A stretch of 64,000 nucleotides of DNA from Dawidia soli (lineage in GTDB: Bacteria; Bacteroidota; Bacteroidia; Cytophagales; Cyclobacteriaceae). The position numbers and the translations under genes are program-made. Positions within the stretch are counted from its first letter, which is position 1. Each line of letters starts with the position of its first letter. This document shows, piece after piece, positions 42,684 through 51,280 of the stretch. Under the pieces are notes generated by a model. That model was not told the DNA's origin, made no database searches, and saw only the letters and a list, made by a program, of their open reading frames with translations. The DNA is taken from positions 62,001 through 126,000 of the forward strand of contig NZ_JAHESC010000011.1 in assembly GCF_018598185.1 (NCBI RefSeq). Direction: 5' to 3'.

Positions 42684-44027
42684 ATGAAAAGATATACACT
42701 CATTATTAGTCTGATTTTCATCACACATTTCTGTCATGGTCAGGCTTTACAAGAGATACTGAAGCAAGCGGAAGCCAATTATCCACTGCTCAAGGCAAAA
42801 GGATACGAAGTTCAGGCACGAAAAGATCAGGTGGCGTTTGCGAAAAGCACAGCACTTCCATCTCTTGATGCCGCGTATCAATTGAACTATGCCACGTACA
42901 ACAACATCACCGGCATGGCAGTTGGTCATGGATTCGTTCCTATCAGCGGACCTCCGTCAACCACCAATACATACGATGCAGTCTTTGGTAGTGTTGGAGG
43001 ACTACTGTTGAATTGGGAGCCTTTTACTTTCGGCCAACGTAAGTCAAGGATCAATTCGGCTCGAGCTTACCAGGAATATCAGCAAGCTGATCAGGCTCAG
43101 GAAGTATTTCAGCACCAGGTTAAAACTGCAAATGCCTATCTCGACCTGGTGTTGACACATAAACTGGTGAACGTATATTCCAAAAATCTGGAGCGCGCGC
43201 AAGACAATGTGCGCATCGTGAAGTCGTTGACACGAAGTGGCCTTCGTCCAGGAACAGACACAGCCTTGTTCAAAGCGGAACTATCACGAGCAAGAATTGA
43301 ATTACTTGAATATGAGAAACTGAAACAGTCACAGCAACTAATACTATCCGAATTGCTGGGCGGTGAACAGGCTAATTATTCGATTGATAGCAGCTATTTT
43401 AAGTTACTGCCTTTCATCACCGTTGACACACTTCCACAACAGCATCCATTGATCCGCCTTTCAATGAGTCGTGTGTTAATCAATCAATACGAAAAAAAGT
43501 ACGTACAAACATCAATGTATCCAACGTTGTCGTTTTGGGGAGCAGCTTATGCAAGGGGATCAGGCATTCGATACGACGGCCAGTTAAATTCGGAAGACGG
43601 ACTCTCGTTCAGCCGATATAACTATGGAGTAGGACTGATATTGAGCGTTCCGTTACTTCGATTCGCCAATGTCCGTCACCAGGTAAATGCACGGGAGTCG
43701 GAGATCAAAGCGGAGCAAGAGAAATTGAACACGGTAAATCTGCAATTAAGAAAGCAGAATGATGTGGCTGACGTCACGCTTGCGAATGCATTGAAGATCG
43801 CGCACGAAAGTCCGTCATTCTATGAGTCGGCTGAATTCTCCTACCGCACGTTGATAAGCCGATACAATTCCGGCCTCGTGAACTATGCCGATCTGATACA
43901 AGCACAATATGTACTGATTAAATCAGAAGCCGATCTGAAACGGGCATACCTGAATGCATGGAAAGCATTGCTTTACAAGGCAGCAGTACAGGGTGACATT
44001 CATATTTTCCTGAACCAGTTCAACTAA
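42684..44027 (+). CDS. TolC-family outer membrane efflux protein
   Basis: This is a 447-residue protein from the ATG at 42684 (MKRYTLIISLIFITHFCHGQ is a signal peptide); the open frame reaches upstream to 42447 but only because it runs through the broken DoxX gene. Coiled-coil helices (AYQEYQQADQAQEVFQHQVK; SEIKAEQEKLNTVNLQLRK) and the paired OEP strands are typical of trimeric outer membrane channels. It forms the exit duct for the RND pump encoded next. Here it comes first in the operon, whereas it is more often last. Confidence 0.93.
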   Translation: MKRYTLIISLIFITHFCHGQALQEILKQAEANYPLLKAKGYEVQARKDQVAFAKSTALPSLDAAYQLNYATYNNITGMAVGHGFVPISGPPSTTNTYDAVFGSVGGLLLNWEPFTFGQRKSRINSARAYQEYQQADQAQEVFQHQVKTANAYLDLVLTHKLVNVYSKNLERAQDNVRIVKSLTRSGLRPGTDTALFKAELSRARIELLEYEKLKQSQQLILSELLGGEQANYSIDSSYFKLLPFITVDTLPQQHPLIRLSMSRVLINQYEKKYVQTSMYPTLSFWGAAYARGSGIRYDGQLNSEDGLSFSRYNYGVGLILSVPLLRFANVRHQVNARESEIKAEQEKLNTVNLQLRKQNDVADVTLANALKIAHESPSFYESAEFSYRTLISRYNSGLVNYADLIQAQYVLIKSEADLKRAYLNAWKALLYKAAVQGDIHIFLNQFN

Positions 44028-44031
44028 CTAT

Positions 44032-47000
44032 ATGAATCTACTACAAGGCGCTTTGCGAAAACCGATAACGGTATTAGTGGCCGTGCTGGCGATTGTGTTC
44101 TTCTCTGTATTGGCCGCGCGAAACATGAAGATCGACATTTTCCCCACACTCGGTCTGCCTACCGTCTATGTGGCACAGCCCTATGGCGGACTGTCGCCTG
44201 AGCAAATGGAGGGATTGATTACATCGTATTATGAATATCACTTCCTCTATGTAACAGGTGTGAAGTTTGTCGAATCGAAATCGATACAGGGGGCGACCAT
44301 CATTAAGATACAATTTCAGGAAGACACCGACATGAGCCAGGCGATGGCGGAAGTAGTCGGTTATGTGAATCGTTCACGCGCCTTCATGCCTCCGGGTACA
44401 GTGCCTCCGTTTATCACACGGTTCGATGCGGGCAGCGTTCCGGTCGGACAGTTGGTCTTTACATCCGATGCTAAATCACTTTCAGAAATCTCCGACTTGG
44501 CATTATTCCGCGTTCGTCCGATGTTCTCTACGTTGCCAGGCGTCTCTGCTCCGCCGCCCTTTGGGGGAAACCAGAAAACGGTTATCATCAAAGTTGATCC
44601 GGATAAAATAAAAAACTATAAACTCACGCCCGACCAAGTAGTACAAGCCATCGCCAAATCAAATACGATCACACCTGCTGGAAATGTTCGCATTGGCGAT
44701 GAAACCTTACTCACGCCATTGAATACGCAGGTAGAGAACTACAAAGAATTGGAACGGGTGCCGCTCACACTCGGGTCAGGTGCAGCCATCTATGTACGCG
44801 ACATTGCTCAGGTGCAGTTGGGGGCAGATGTTACCACAAGTTATGCGCTGATTAACGGAAAACGGTCGGTGTACATTCCGGTTACCAAGCGTGCCACTGC
44901 TTCAACATGGGAAGTGGTGAAACGAGTGAAGGCGGCATTACCTGAAATGCAGGCAGCTATTCCCGACGACATAAAGGTGACGTACGAGTTCGACCAGTCC
45001 GGCTATGTCATCAACTCACTCAAAAACCTATTATTTGAAGGAGGACTCGGAGCATTACTTACGGGCTTGATGGTGTTGCTATTCCTGGGTGATAGAAGGA
45101 GTGCATTGATCATTGTGCTCACCATTCCTTTGGCGTTGCTTACAGGAGTTACATTTCTGTTTCTGGCCGGTCAGAGCATCAACATCATGACTCTTGGTGG
45201 ACTTGCTCTTGCGGTAGGAATTCTGGTGGATGAAGGAACCGTGACCATTGAAAACATTCATCGTCACCAGGAAACGGGCAAATCAAAGTCACGCGCGATA
45301 CTCGATGCGTGTAAAGAGATTGTGTGGCCAAAGCTGTTGATCCTGCTTTGCATTCTTGCTGTGTTTGTTCCGTCCATCTTTATGAGTGGTGTGCCGCGAG
45401 GGATGTTCCTGCCTCTCGCATTGTCAGTAGGTTTTGCCATGATCGGGTCCTTCTTTCTCTCAAATACTTTTGTTCCGGTCATGGCCAACTGGTTGTTGAG
45501 CGATTCCCTGCCTGAACATTCAACAGCGAAGTTTGACCGGTTCAGAGAACGCTACTTAGCAACCCTGGACAAGCTTAAATCAAAATCCGGATTTGCACTA
45601 AGTGCTTACGCAGTATTGAGTATTGCAATGATCGCAGTGCTGGTCATGATTATTGGGACAGAGATTTTTCCGAAGACCGACGCAGGGCAAGCAGTTGTCC
45701 GCGTGAAACTCCCGGTAGGCACACGACTTGAACGCACTGAACAAGTTGCGAAACGTGTTCTTCAATTGGCTGATAGCGTATCGGGTGGCGAAGTTGAAAT
45801 CACTTCAGCATTTGTGGGAACGCAGCCATCGAGTTATCCGGTGAATTTGATTCACTTATGGACAAGCGGGCCGCATGAAGCCGTCATCCGGATCAACCTG
45901 CAAGAGGGCGCATCGACTGGCATTGAATCTTTTAAAGAAAGCTTGCGCGGAGTAGTTGAAAAGAAGTTATCAAATGTCACCATCTCATTCGAGCCCGGAG
46001 ACCTCGTCGATCAGGTGATCAATCTTGGTTCAAGCAATCCAGTGGAGTTGGCTATTCAAGGTCGTGACTTTAATCAGACGCGGAAGATTGCAGATAAACT
46101 TCTATCAAAGTTAAAAACGATTCCTTACCTGCGCGATGCACAGATTGCTACACCGCTTGATTATCCCGGAGTGAAGATTGAAATTGATCGCGTGAAAGCC
46201 GGCCAACTTTCACTCAGTGTAGATGACATTGGAAAGTCGATGGTCGCAGCAACGTCATCGAGCCGTTTTACGCAACCCAACTACTGGCTTGATAAAAATA
46301 CCGGTACTGCTTATCAGGTGCAGGTGGAATATCCCCAGTTCATTATGAACTCCACGGATGATATTGAAGGCGTACCTGTGCTGAACGATCCTCCCGTGTA
46401 TTTGCGTGATATCGCCAGTTGGCGCATGACATCAACACCGGGTGAGTACGACAGGCTAAACCAGCAACGGTTTATCACGATCACAGCGAACATCTTCAAT
46501 CAGGATTTGGGAAGTGCTGTACGTGATGTAAACACTGCCGTTGCATCATTGGGCGAGCTGCCGAAAGGTGTTAAGATCATGGTGAAGGGACAGGCCGATT
46601 TGCTCAACGAAACTATGAGCGAACTGCAAACCGGATTACTCATCGCCATCGTAGTGATCTTTTTATTACTCGCTACGAACTTCCAGTCATTCCGGTTATC
46701 ACTCGTGGTACTCTCCATCGTCCCGGCTGTTATCGCAGGATCTTTTCTGTTGTTATTGCTTACCGGAAAGACACTGAACATACAGTCATACATGGGTACG
46801 ATCATGGGCGTTGGTGTGGCCATTGCCAATGCCATTCTCTTCGTCACTAATGCTGAACAATTTCGAAAGGAAGGAAACCCCAATGCTTACCGCGAAGGAG
46901 CATTTAATCGCCTACGCCCTATTGTAATGACGAGCCTGGCGATGATTGCGGGGATGATCCCGATGTCGCTTGGGTTAGGCGAAGGTGGTGACCAGATTGC

Positions 47001-47160
47001 ACCACTCGGTATTGCCGTGATCGGTGGCCTGATGTTCTCACTGATCAGCACATTGCTTTTTCTTCCACTGATTTATAATTCCATCGAAGGCAATCGTAGT
47101 TATCAAAGTGCATCACTCGATCCTGAAGACGAAACCAGCAAGTATTACCATGCACAATAA
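44032..47160 (+). CDS. RND-family efflux transporter, inner membrane permease subunit
   Basis: This 1042-residue proton-driven pump has 12 transmembrane helices and two large periplasmic loops. Motif-like segments include LGGLALAVGILVDEGTVTIE in TM4, where the usual Asp-Asp pair is Asp-Glu, and MTSLAMIAGMIPMSLGLGEG near the C-terminus. It is HAE1/AcrB-like, exporting drugs or hydrophobic compounds together with TolC upstream and the membrane fusion lipoprotein downstream. Start follows the TolC stop by 4 bases. Whether the Asp-Glu variant conducts protons normally is untested. Confidence 0.95.
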   Translation: MNLLQGALRKPITVLVAVLAIVFFSVLAARNMKIDIFPTLGLPTVYVAQPYGGLSPEQMEGLITSYYEYHFLYVTGVKFVESKSIQGATIIKIQFQEDTDMSQAMAEVVGYVNRSRAFMPPGTVPPFITRFDAGSVPVGQLVFTSDAKSLSEISDLALFRVRPMFSTLPGVSAPPPFGGNQKTVIIKVDPDKIKNYKLTPDQVVQAIAKSNTITPAGNVRIGDETLLTPLNTQVENYKELERVPLTLGSGAAIYVRDIAQVQLGADVTTSYALINGKRSVYIPVTKRATASTWEVVKRVKAALPEMQAAIPDDIKVTYEFDQSGYVINSLKNLLFEGGLGALLTGLMVLLFLGDRRSALIIVLTIPLALLTGVTFLFLAGQSINIMTLGGLALAVGILVDEGTVTIENIHRHQETGKSKSRAILDACKEIVWPKLLILLCILAVFVPSIFMSGVPRGMFLPLALSVGFAMIGSFFLSNTFVPVMANWLLSDSLPEHSTAKFDRFRERYLATLDKLKSKSGFALSAYAVLSIAMIAVLVMIIGTEIFPKTDAGQAVVRVKLPVGTRLERTEQVAKRVLQLADSVSGGEVEITSAFVGTQPSSYPVNLIHLWTSGPHEAVIRINLQEGASTGIESFKESLRGVVEKKLSNVTISFEPGDLVDQVINLGSSNPVELAIQGRDFNQTRKIADKLLSKLKTIPYLRDAQIATPLDYPGVKIEIDRVKAGQLSLSVDDIGKSMVAATSSSRFTQPNYWLDKNTGTAYQVQVEYPQFIMNSTDDIEGVPVLNDPPVYLRDIASWRMTSTPGEYDRLNQQRFITITANIFNQDLGSAVRDVNTAVASLGELPKGVKIMVKGQADLLNETMSELQTGLLIAIVVIFLLLATNFQSFRLSLVVLSIVPAVIAGSFLLLLLTGKTLNIQSYMGTIMGVGVAIANAILFVTNAEQFRKEGNPNAYREGAFNRLRPIVMTSLAMIAGMIPMSLGLGEGGDQIAPLGIAVIGGLMFSLISTLLFLPLIYNSIEGNRSYQSASLDPEDETSKYYHAQ

Positions 47161-47164
47161 CATT

Positions 47165-48241
47165 ATGAAAAATAGATTCGTTATCGCCACTGCACTATCA
47201 TTACTTATCTGGTCGTGCGGCACAAAAAAAAGCGAAACTACTTCCGCTCAGGCGGCCGACTCGGTCCAGGTTTTTGCATTAAAAAAAGAATCTATTAGCA
47301 AGACGTTGTCGCTTCCTGCCGAACTGCTGCCTTGGAAAAAAGCGGAAGTATTTGCCAAGGTGCAAGGCTATGTGCGCGAACTGAAAGTGGACATTGGTGA
47401 TCGCGTACGCAAGAACGATGTGCTCATCATTCTCGATGCACCGGAAGTCACCGCCAACTATGCAATCTCGGTGGCGAATCTTCAGGCTGCTAAATCAAAA
47501 TACCGCACAGGCCAGGATGTGTATAAAAGAACACTGTTAGCATCACGTGAGAAAGGTGCTATATCCGACAGCGAATTGGAGCGAATCAAAAACCAGATGC
47601 TCACCGATAGTGCGTCTTACGAAGCAGCACGGGCTGGCGCGGAGGCAAATGCACAACTGAAGAACTACCTGGTTATTCGTGCTGCTTTTGATGGAGTAGT
47701 CACCAAGCGCAATGTTTATCCCGGCACCTTGGTAGGGAAAGACCAAACGCCTATAATTGTGTTGGAGAATTTGACGAAGCTTCGTTTACGCATGGCAGTA
47801 CCCGAAGTATACACCTCGGCCCTTCCTGAATCCAACATTATCATATTCTCAGTAGATGCACAACCGACAAAGAAATATTCCGCTACACTGGCCCGCAAAT
47901 CCAACGAAATCGATGAAAAGACGAGAACGGAACTGTGGGAGTTCGAAGTATCCAATGGCAACCGCGAATTAAAATCCGGGATGTACGGCAATGCCAGTTT
48001 CAACGTAAAGCGTGACAGTCCAAGTTTCGTTGTCCCCTACGCTGCCGTGGTAACAACATTGGAACGAAAATTTATCATTCGTGTACGCGAAGGCAAAACC
48101 GAATGGGTGGATGTGCGCACGGGTATTAACACCAGCGACAAAGTTGAAGTTTTTGGTGACTTGCAAGAGGGTGACTTCCTGCTCACTAAGGCTACCGATG
48201 AGGTAAGGGAAGGTCAAACCGTTGTAGTGAAGAAAAAGTGA
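47165..48241 (+). CDS. RND efflux periplasmic adaptor (membrane fusion lipoprotein)
   Basis: This is a 358-residue protein from the ATG at 47165; the frame is open upstream to 47108 inside the RND gene. Lipoprotein signal ends LLIWSC. It has the biotinyl-lipoyl-like domain (AEVFAKVQGYVRELKVDIGD and RVRKNDVLIILDAPE), an alpha-hairpin (YAISVANLQAAKSKYR), a second lipoyl half (VIRAAFDGVVTKRNVYPGTL) and beta-barrel domains. It links the RND pump to TolC. The three genes are one operon. Confidence 0.94.
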   Translation: MKNRFVIATALSLLIWSCGTKKSETTSAQAADSVQVFALKKESISKTLSLPAELLPWKKAEVFAKVQGYVRELKVDIGDRVRKNDVLIILDAPEVTANYAISVANLQAAKSKYRTGQDVYKRTLLASREKGAISDSELERIKNQMLTDSASYEAARAGAEANAQLKNYLVIRAAFDGVVTKRNVYPGTLVGKDQTPIIVLENLTKLRLRMAVPEVYTSALPESNIIIFSVDAQPTKKYSATLARKSNEIDEKTRTELWEFEVSNGNRELKSGMYGNASFNVKRDSPSFVVPYAAVVTTLERKFIIRVREGKTEWVDVRTGINTSDKVEVFGDLQEGDFLLTKATDEVREGQTVVVKKK

Positions 48242-48381
48242 GTACCAGAATTAAAGTTACATCTCCGGTTAATTGATATGTGTTAATTCGTACGCTATAA
48301 CTAGAATTGAAAGTTACCCATTGTCAGGACGATGACCTTACCACAGGAACCTGTTGTATTTCGATTCCCTTTCGGTCAGGC

Positions 48382-48456
48382 ATAAAAAAGCCTTCTATTT
48401 TTCACAATTAGAAGGATTTTAGTAGATCGGAGGGTGCTGCGTTCGTGCTTGCTGAA
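48382..48456. repeat. Repeat copy C with terminator hairpin, right flank of the efflux module
   Basis: It starts with a hairpin (AGCCTTCTATTTTTCACAAT and TAGAAGGATT) and continues AGTAGATCGGAGGGTGCTGC then GTTCGTGCTTGCTGAA, matching copy B at about 85 percent over 75 bases. A few bases upstream (48361-48379) TTCGATTCCC and CGGTCAGGCA look like another tRNA 3'-end scar. It may also terminate the efflux operon. Confidence 0.65.
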
Positions 48457-48510
48457 CCAAGGCTTTCAAAAAATGGCGGAACTATCCAAATAACTGCCTT
48501 TATGGCCGCC

Positions 48511-49185
48511 TTAAATAGACGGCTCATTAAAATCAGGAGCCGAGGTATCGCGTTGTTCGCATAATGCAATTCGCTGTTTCATTAGGTCTATCGCCTTATC
48601 CGCGAAAAATTGAACCATCGGCATATGTAACGAATCGTTTTCTGAGTCGATCAATGCTTTAAAATAAACTAACCGCTCTTCCTCCCTAATGATAATGGGA
48701 GGCAATTGATGCTTTAATAAGAGAAGGGTTGTCAGCAACCTGGTTAGCCTGCCGTTCCCATCTGAAAACGGATGAATTTGTAAAAACTTGTAGTAAAAAC
48801 CGGCAATGACAGAAAGTGGATGCTTGGAATAGTTTTGTTCAGCCTTCCATGCTGGCCCTTGATCCAATTGCTGTTGAGTCTCCTCGATCAACGCTCTAAC
48901 AGCCTCAGGTACTTTTGAGTACTCGAGGTACATGTGATATTGGTTATTGGGGCGTAATGTGAAGTTATCCTCTGTCTTATAGTGACCCGCTGGAGCCAGC
49001 AGGGCGTCCTGAACCTCCCATTGCGCATCGTCCTTCATCAGTTCCCCATGGAGACTTTTAATGGTCTGTTCAGTCAGACTTGTTTCTTCAAAAGCGGAGA
49101 AAATCTTGTCAAGAACACCGCGATGATTTTTGAGATCATAAACATACTTCATTCCCATCCCAACTCTGACGATGTTGTCCTTCAA
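48511..49185 (-). CDS. Fic-family protein with a damaged or atypical 5' end
   Basis: The core Fic motif is H138-P-F-S-D-G-N-G-R-L-T-R (HPFxxGNGRxxR), the AMP-transfer active site that modifies a target hydroxyl. In this frame translation would begin at TTG 49185, leaving out the preceding 50 or so codons, which still encode the inhibitory helix of class II Fic proteins (YHSTKIEGLTLNYGQTIKFL in the S/T-xxx-E-G form) and clearly belong to it. Upstream of those the frame meets a stop at about 49345 while an ATG at 49355-49357 lies one base out of phase. So a single-base frameshift probably separates the true start from the body; the complete gene would span about 48511-49357. Target unknown. Confidence 0.8.
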   Translation of the reverse strand: MKDNIVRVGMGMKYVYDLKNHRGVLDKIFSAFEETSLTEQTIKSLHGELMKDDAQWEVQDALLAPAGHYKTEDNFTLRPNNQYHMYLEYSKVPEAVRALIEETQQQLDQGPAWKAEQNYSKHPLSVIAGFYYKFLQIHPFSDGNGRLTRLLTTLLLLKHQLPPIIIREEERLVYFKALIDSENDSLHMPMVQFFADKAIDLMKQRIALCEQRDTSAPDFNEPSI

Positions 49186-49412
49186 AAATTTTATTGTCTG
49201 CCCATAATTCAGCGTAAGGCCTTCGATTTTTGTCGAATGATAAGTGAAATTGTTTCTGATGGCTTCTTTCTCCTGTTCACCCCAGTGCGAAAAGGGCCCG
49301 GCATTGAGATAAGTTTTATGAAGCGCAACGAATTGGGCAATTTCAGCGTCTCACCATAAAGAAAAAATATCCGCTATTGCGTATATTCGCGCGTTGGCCG
49401 CAATTTTTATAT

Positions 49413-50036
49413 ATGAGATTAAGACTAATAATTATTTGTTCTTTTTTGGCTTGTTGCAAATCAACGGACATTTCGGTTGAAGAACGACTGGAGAGAGTTG
49501 ACCGGTTTAAACAAGAAAGAAACTGGAACAAAATGATTAATGAACTGGACGAAATCATAAAGGCAACACCAAATAATGCCGACCTTTACTTTCAAAGGGG
49601 TTATGCAAAAGAAATGGATTTGAGGTATGAAGACTGTATTCATGACTTCACGAAAGTCATTGAGCTTGATTCAAATAAATCATTAGCAAGAACAAATCGC
49701 GGATTTGCTTATCGAAAACTCGGTGAGTATGAAAAAGCTATTAGGGATTTTACTGATGAATTACGGATTAATCCTAACCCATATTCTTACGAGCACCGGG
49801 GCTTGGTAAAGTATCTGTTAAAGGACAATGAGGCTGCGTACGCTGACATCAGTAAATCAATTGAGTTAGATCCTCAAAATTCAATTGCCTATAAAAGCCG
49901 ATCCTTAGTTCTTGTTGCAATGAATAGGCATAAAGATGCATGTGTAGATGTTATCAAAGCAATCGAACTGGGAATTAAAACAAAGTATCCAGATTACACT
50001 GAGGAGATTGAAAAATTGGAAATTAATTGTAAATAA
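49413..50036 (+). CDS. TPR-repeat lipoprotein
   Basis: This is a 207-residue protein from ATG 49413, giving the lipoprotein signal MRLRLIIICSFLACC (lipobox LAC followed by C). It has at least four tetratricopeptide repeats (ADLYFQRGYAKEMDLRYEDC; ARTNRGFAYRKLGEYEKAIR; PYSYEHRGLVKYLLKDNEAA; SIAYKSRSLVLVAMNRHKDA). TPRs bind other proteins; the specific partner is unknown. It is divergent from the Fic gene and last before the tRNA region. Confidence 0.75.
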   Translation: MRLRLIIICSFLACCKSTDISVEERLERVDRFKQERNWNKMINELDEIIKATPNNADLYFQRGYAKEMDLRYEDCIHDFTKVIELDSNKSLARTNRGFAYRKLGEYEKAIRDFTDELRINPNPYSYEHRGLVKYLLKDNEAAYADISKSIELDPQNSIAYKSRSLVLVAMNRHKDACVDVIKAIELGIKTKYPDYTEEIEKLEINCK

Positions 50037-50336
50037 GTAAGATCAGTTATAAAAATACCGCCAACACAAGCTATAAGTCATTGCCGGGTTTAGTATAGCG
50101 AAATTTATTATCTTTCAAAATATGTTTGGTCACGTGGGATAGACCCGGCAGGTCGGGCTAACATTCCGCTTCGCTGCATTTTTTAGCACTCCAATTCCCG
50201 TAAGCTTTTCCTGAGAGCTACGTAGGAATATAATATCGGCACAACCCACAAGAGGTGTGCGAACTCAAACCGCAAAAATTGAAAAGATTACAAAATAAAA
50301 AAGCAAACTCCGAAAAATTTGCTTCTAAATCGAAAG
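50037..50336. other. Non-coding stretch before tRNA-Arg
   Basis: These 300 bases hold no open frame that looks like protein. The GTCACGTGGGATAGACCCGG stretch near 50131 and GC-rich hairpins around 50150-50230 may be relics. The right end holds the tRNA terminator (50297-50330). Confidence 0.45.
50297..50330 (-). terminator. Rho-independent terminator of tRNA-Arg
   Basis: On the minus strand the tRNA 3' end is followed by TTTCGATTTA, the hairpin GCAAATTTTTCGGAGTTTGC and a T run. Related hairpins lie at 39870 and 36911. Confidence 0.8.
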
Positions 50337-50408
50337 TAGCCCCGACAGGAATCGAACCTGCATCAAAAGTTTAGGAAACTCCTATTCTATCCATTGAACT
50401 ACGGGGCC
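50337..50408 (-). tRNA. tRNA-Arg, anticodon CCU
   Basis: The minus strand folds as a complete tRNA: acceptor GGCCCCG with CGGGGCT (G1-U72 wobble), D-arm GTTC/GAAT, anticodon stem GGAGT/ACTTT with loop TTCCTAA, and T-arm GCAGG/CCTGT enclosing TTCGATT. Anticodon CCT (positions 34-36) reads AGG. CCA is not encoded. tRNA-Arg(CCU) genes are frequent integration sites for genomic islands. Confidence 0.95.
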
Positions 50409-50737
50409 AGTTTGTCGTTAAACCGCTCAATTTTCACCACGACAAGGGCGCAAAGATAAAAAATAATGCATCCCGCAGACCTTTTTTGTTAAATCTGTAC
50501 CTCTCCCAGGGCCCTACCCGAAGAGAACCAACTAACCACTGACCACCAGTTGGTTACCCAAAAGCCATCACAAGCCTCCCAACAATCACCTCCGCACCTC
50601 AATTCCGAAAACAGGGTTTTACCCGTATCAAAGCCCTATCATACCCGTATCAAAGCCCTACTTCACCTATACCATAGCTATACCAAGGCCACCCGATACA
50701 ACCCATGAACCACTGCTAACCTTTGTTCCATGAGTTT
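50409..50737. other. Non-coding stretch between tRNA-Arg and the downstream gene
   Basis: A short AT-rich part near 50450-50490 probably holds the tRNA promoter. The rest is C-rich with no gene; it includes a tandem repeat at 50620-50660. Confidence 0.45.
50620..50660. repeat. Two-copy 22-bp tandem repeat
   Basis: The unit TACCCGTATCAAAGCCCTA plus three bases occurs at 50620-50641 and again from 50642; the second copy is exact over 19 bases. Confidence 0.8.
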
Positions 50738-51268
50738 CTAAGACGCCTGATACACCAAATCCCACGCCTCCAGATCCTTTACACAAAGTCCTAACAAAAC
50801 AACCAGCGTATCCACCCCACCCGTGTCGATCTCCCCGTTCGAAACACTCAGATAATCGTAAGCCTGCCCTGGACGACGCACAGGCACCTCCGGCTTATAA
50901 ACAATCCGATACTTTTCATCCTGAAGCGACGTATCTGCGCCGGCATCAAAATCCAGCATCAGCATGAGGTTCAGGCTATCGCCCCAGATTTTCAGCGCGG
51001 TCTTTTTAGAGGATAAAAAACCGCGGGCCAGCCGGATCTCGCCGACCTCGCGTCCACCGCCAAGGATCTGATACTTGCGTCCGACAAAAGGCATTCTCCT
51101 GGGCTGAAACTTATACTCGACTCCCCGCCACATAAACTTACCCGTCATCGTATGGCTGTCGATGCGTGTAAGGAATTGCTCGCCGTCAAAGAAGTCCAGC
51201 CGGGTGGGCTCATAGCCCGTGTTGTGCCCGGCACCGATCGTCGTCCTGGTATAGCGGAGTATGCTCAT
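50738..51268 (-). CDS. Hypothetical protein, tubby/LURP-one-like fold suspected
   Basis: This 176-residue soluble protein begins MSILRYTRTTIGAGHNTGYE. Beta-strand-rich sequence (DFFDGEQFLTRIDSHTMTGK; FVGRKYQILGGGREVGEI) and a C-terminal hydrophobic helix-like stretch (GGVDTLVVLLGLCVKDLEAW) recall scramblase/LURP-one-related proteins, but the match is weak. It starts 12 bases after the hflX stop on the same strand and is probably co-transcribed with it. Function unknown. Confidence 0.6.
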   Translation of the reverse strand: MSILRYTRTTIGAGHNTGYEPTRLDFFDGEQFLTRIDSHTMTGKFMWRGVEYKFQPRRMPFVGRKYQILGGGREVGEIRLARGFLSSKKTALKIWGDSLNLMLMLDFDAGADTSLQDEKYRIVYKPEVPVRRPGQAYDYLSVSNGEIDTGGVDTLVVLLGLCVKDLEAWDLVYQAS

Positions 51269-51280
51269 ACAACGGAATCC

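Noticed and set aside
50620-50660. Tandem repeat considered as the start of a CRISPR array
   Set aside because: Only two adjacent copies without spacers; no cas gene nearby.
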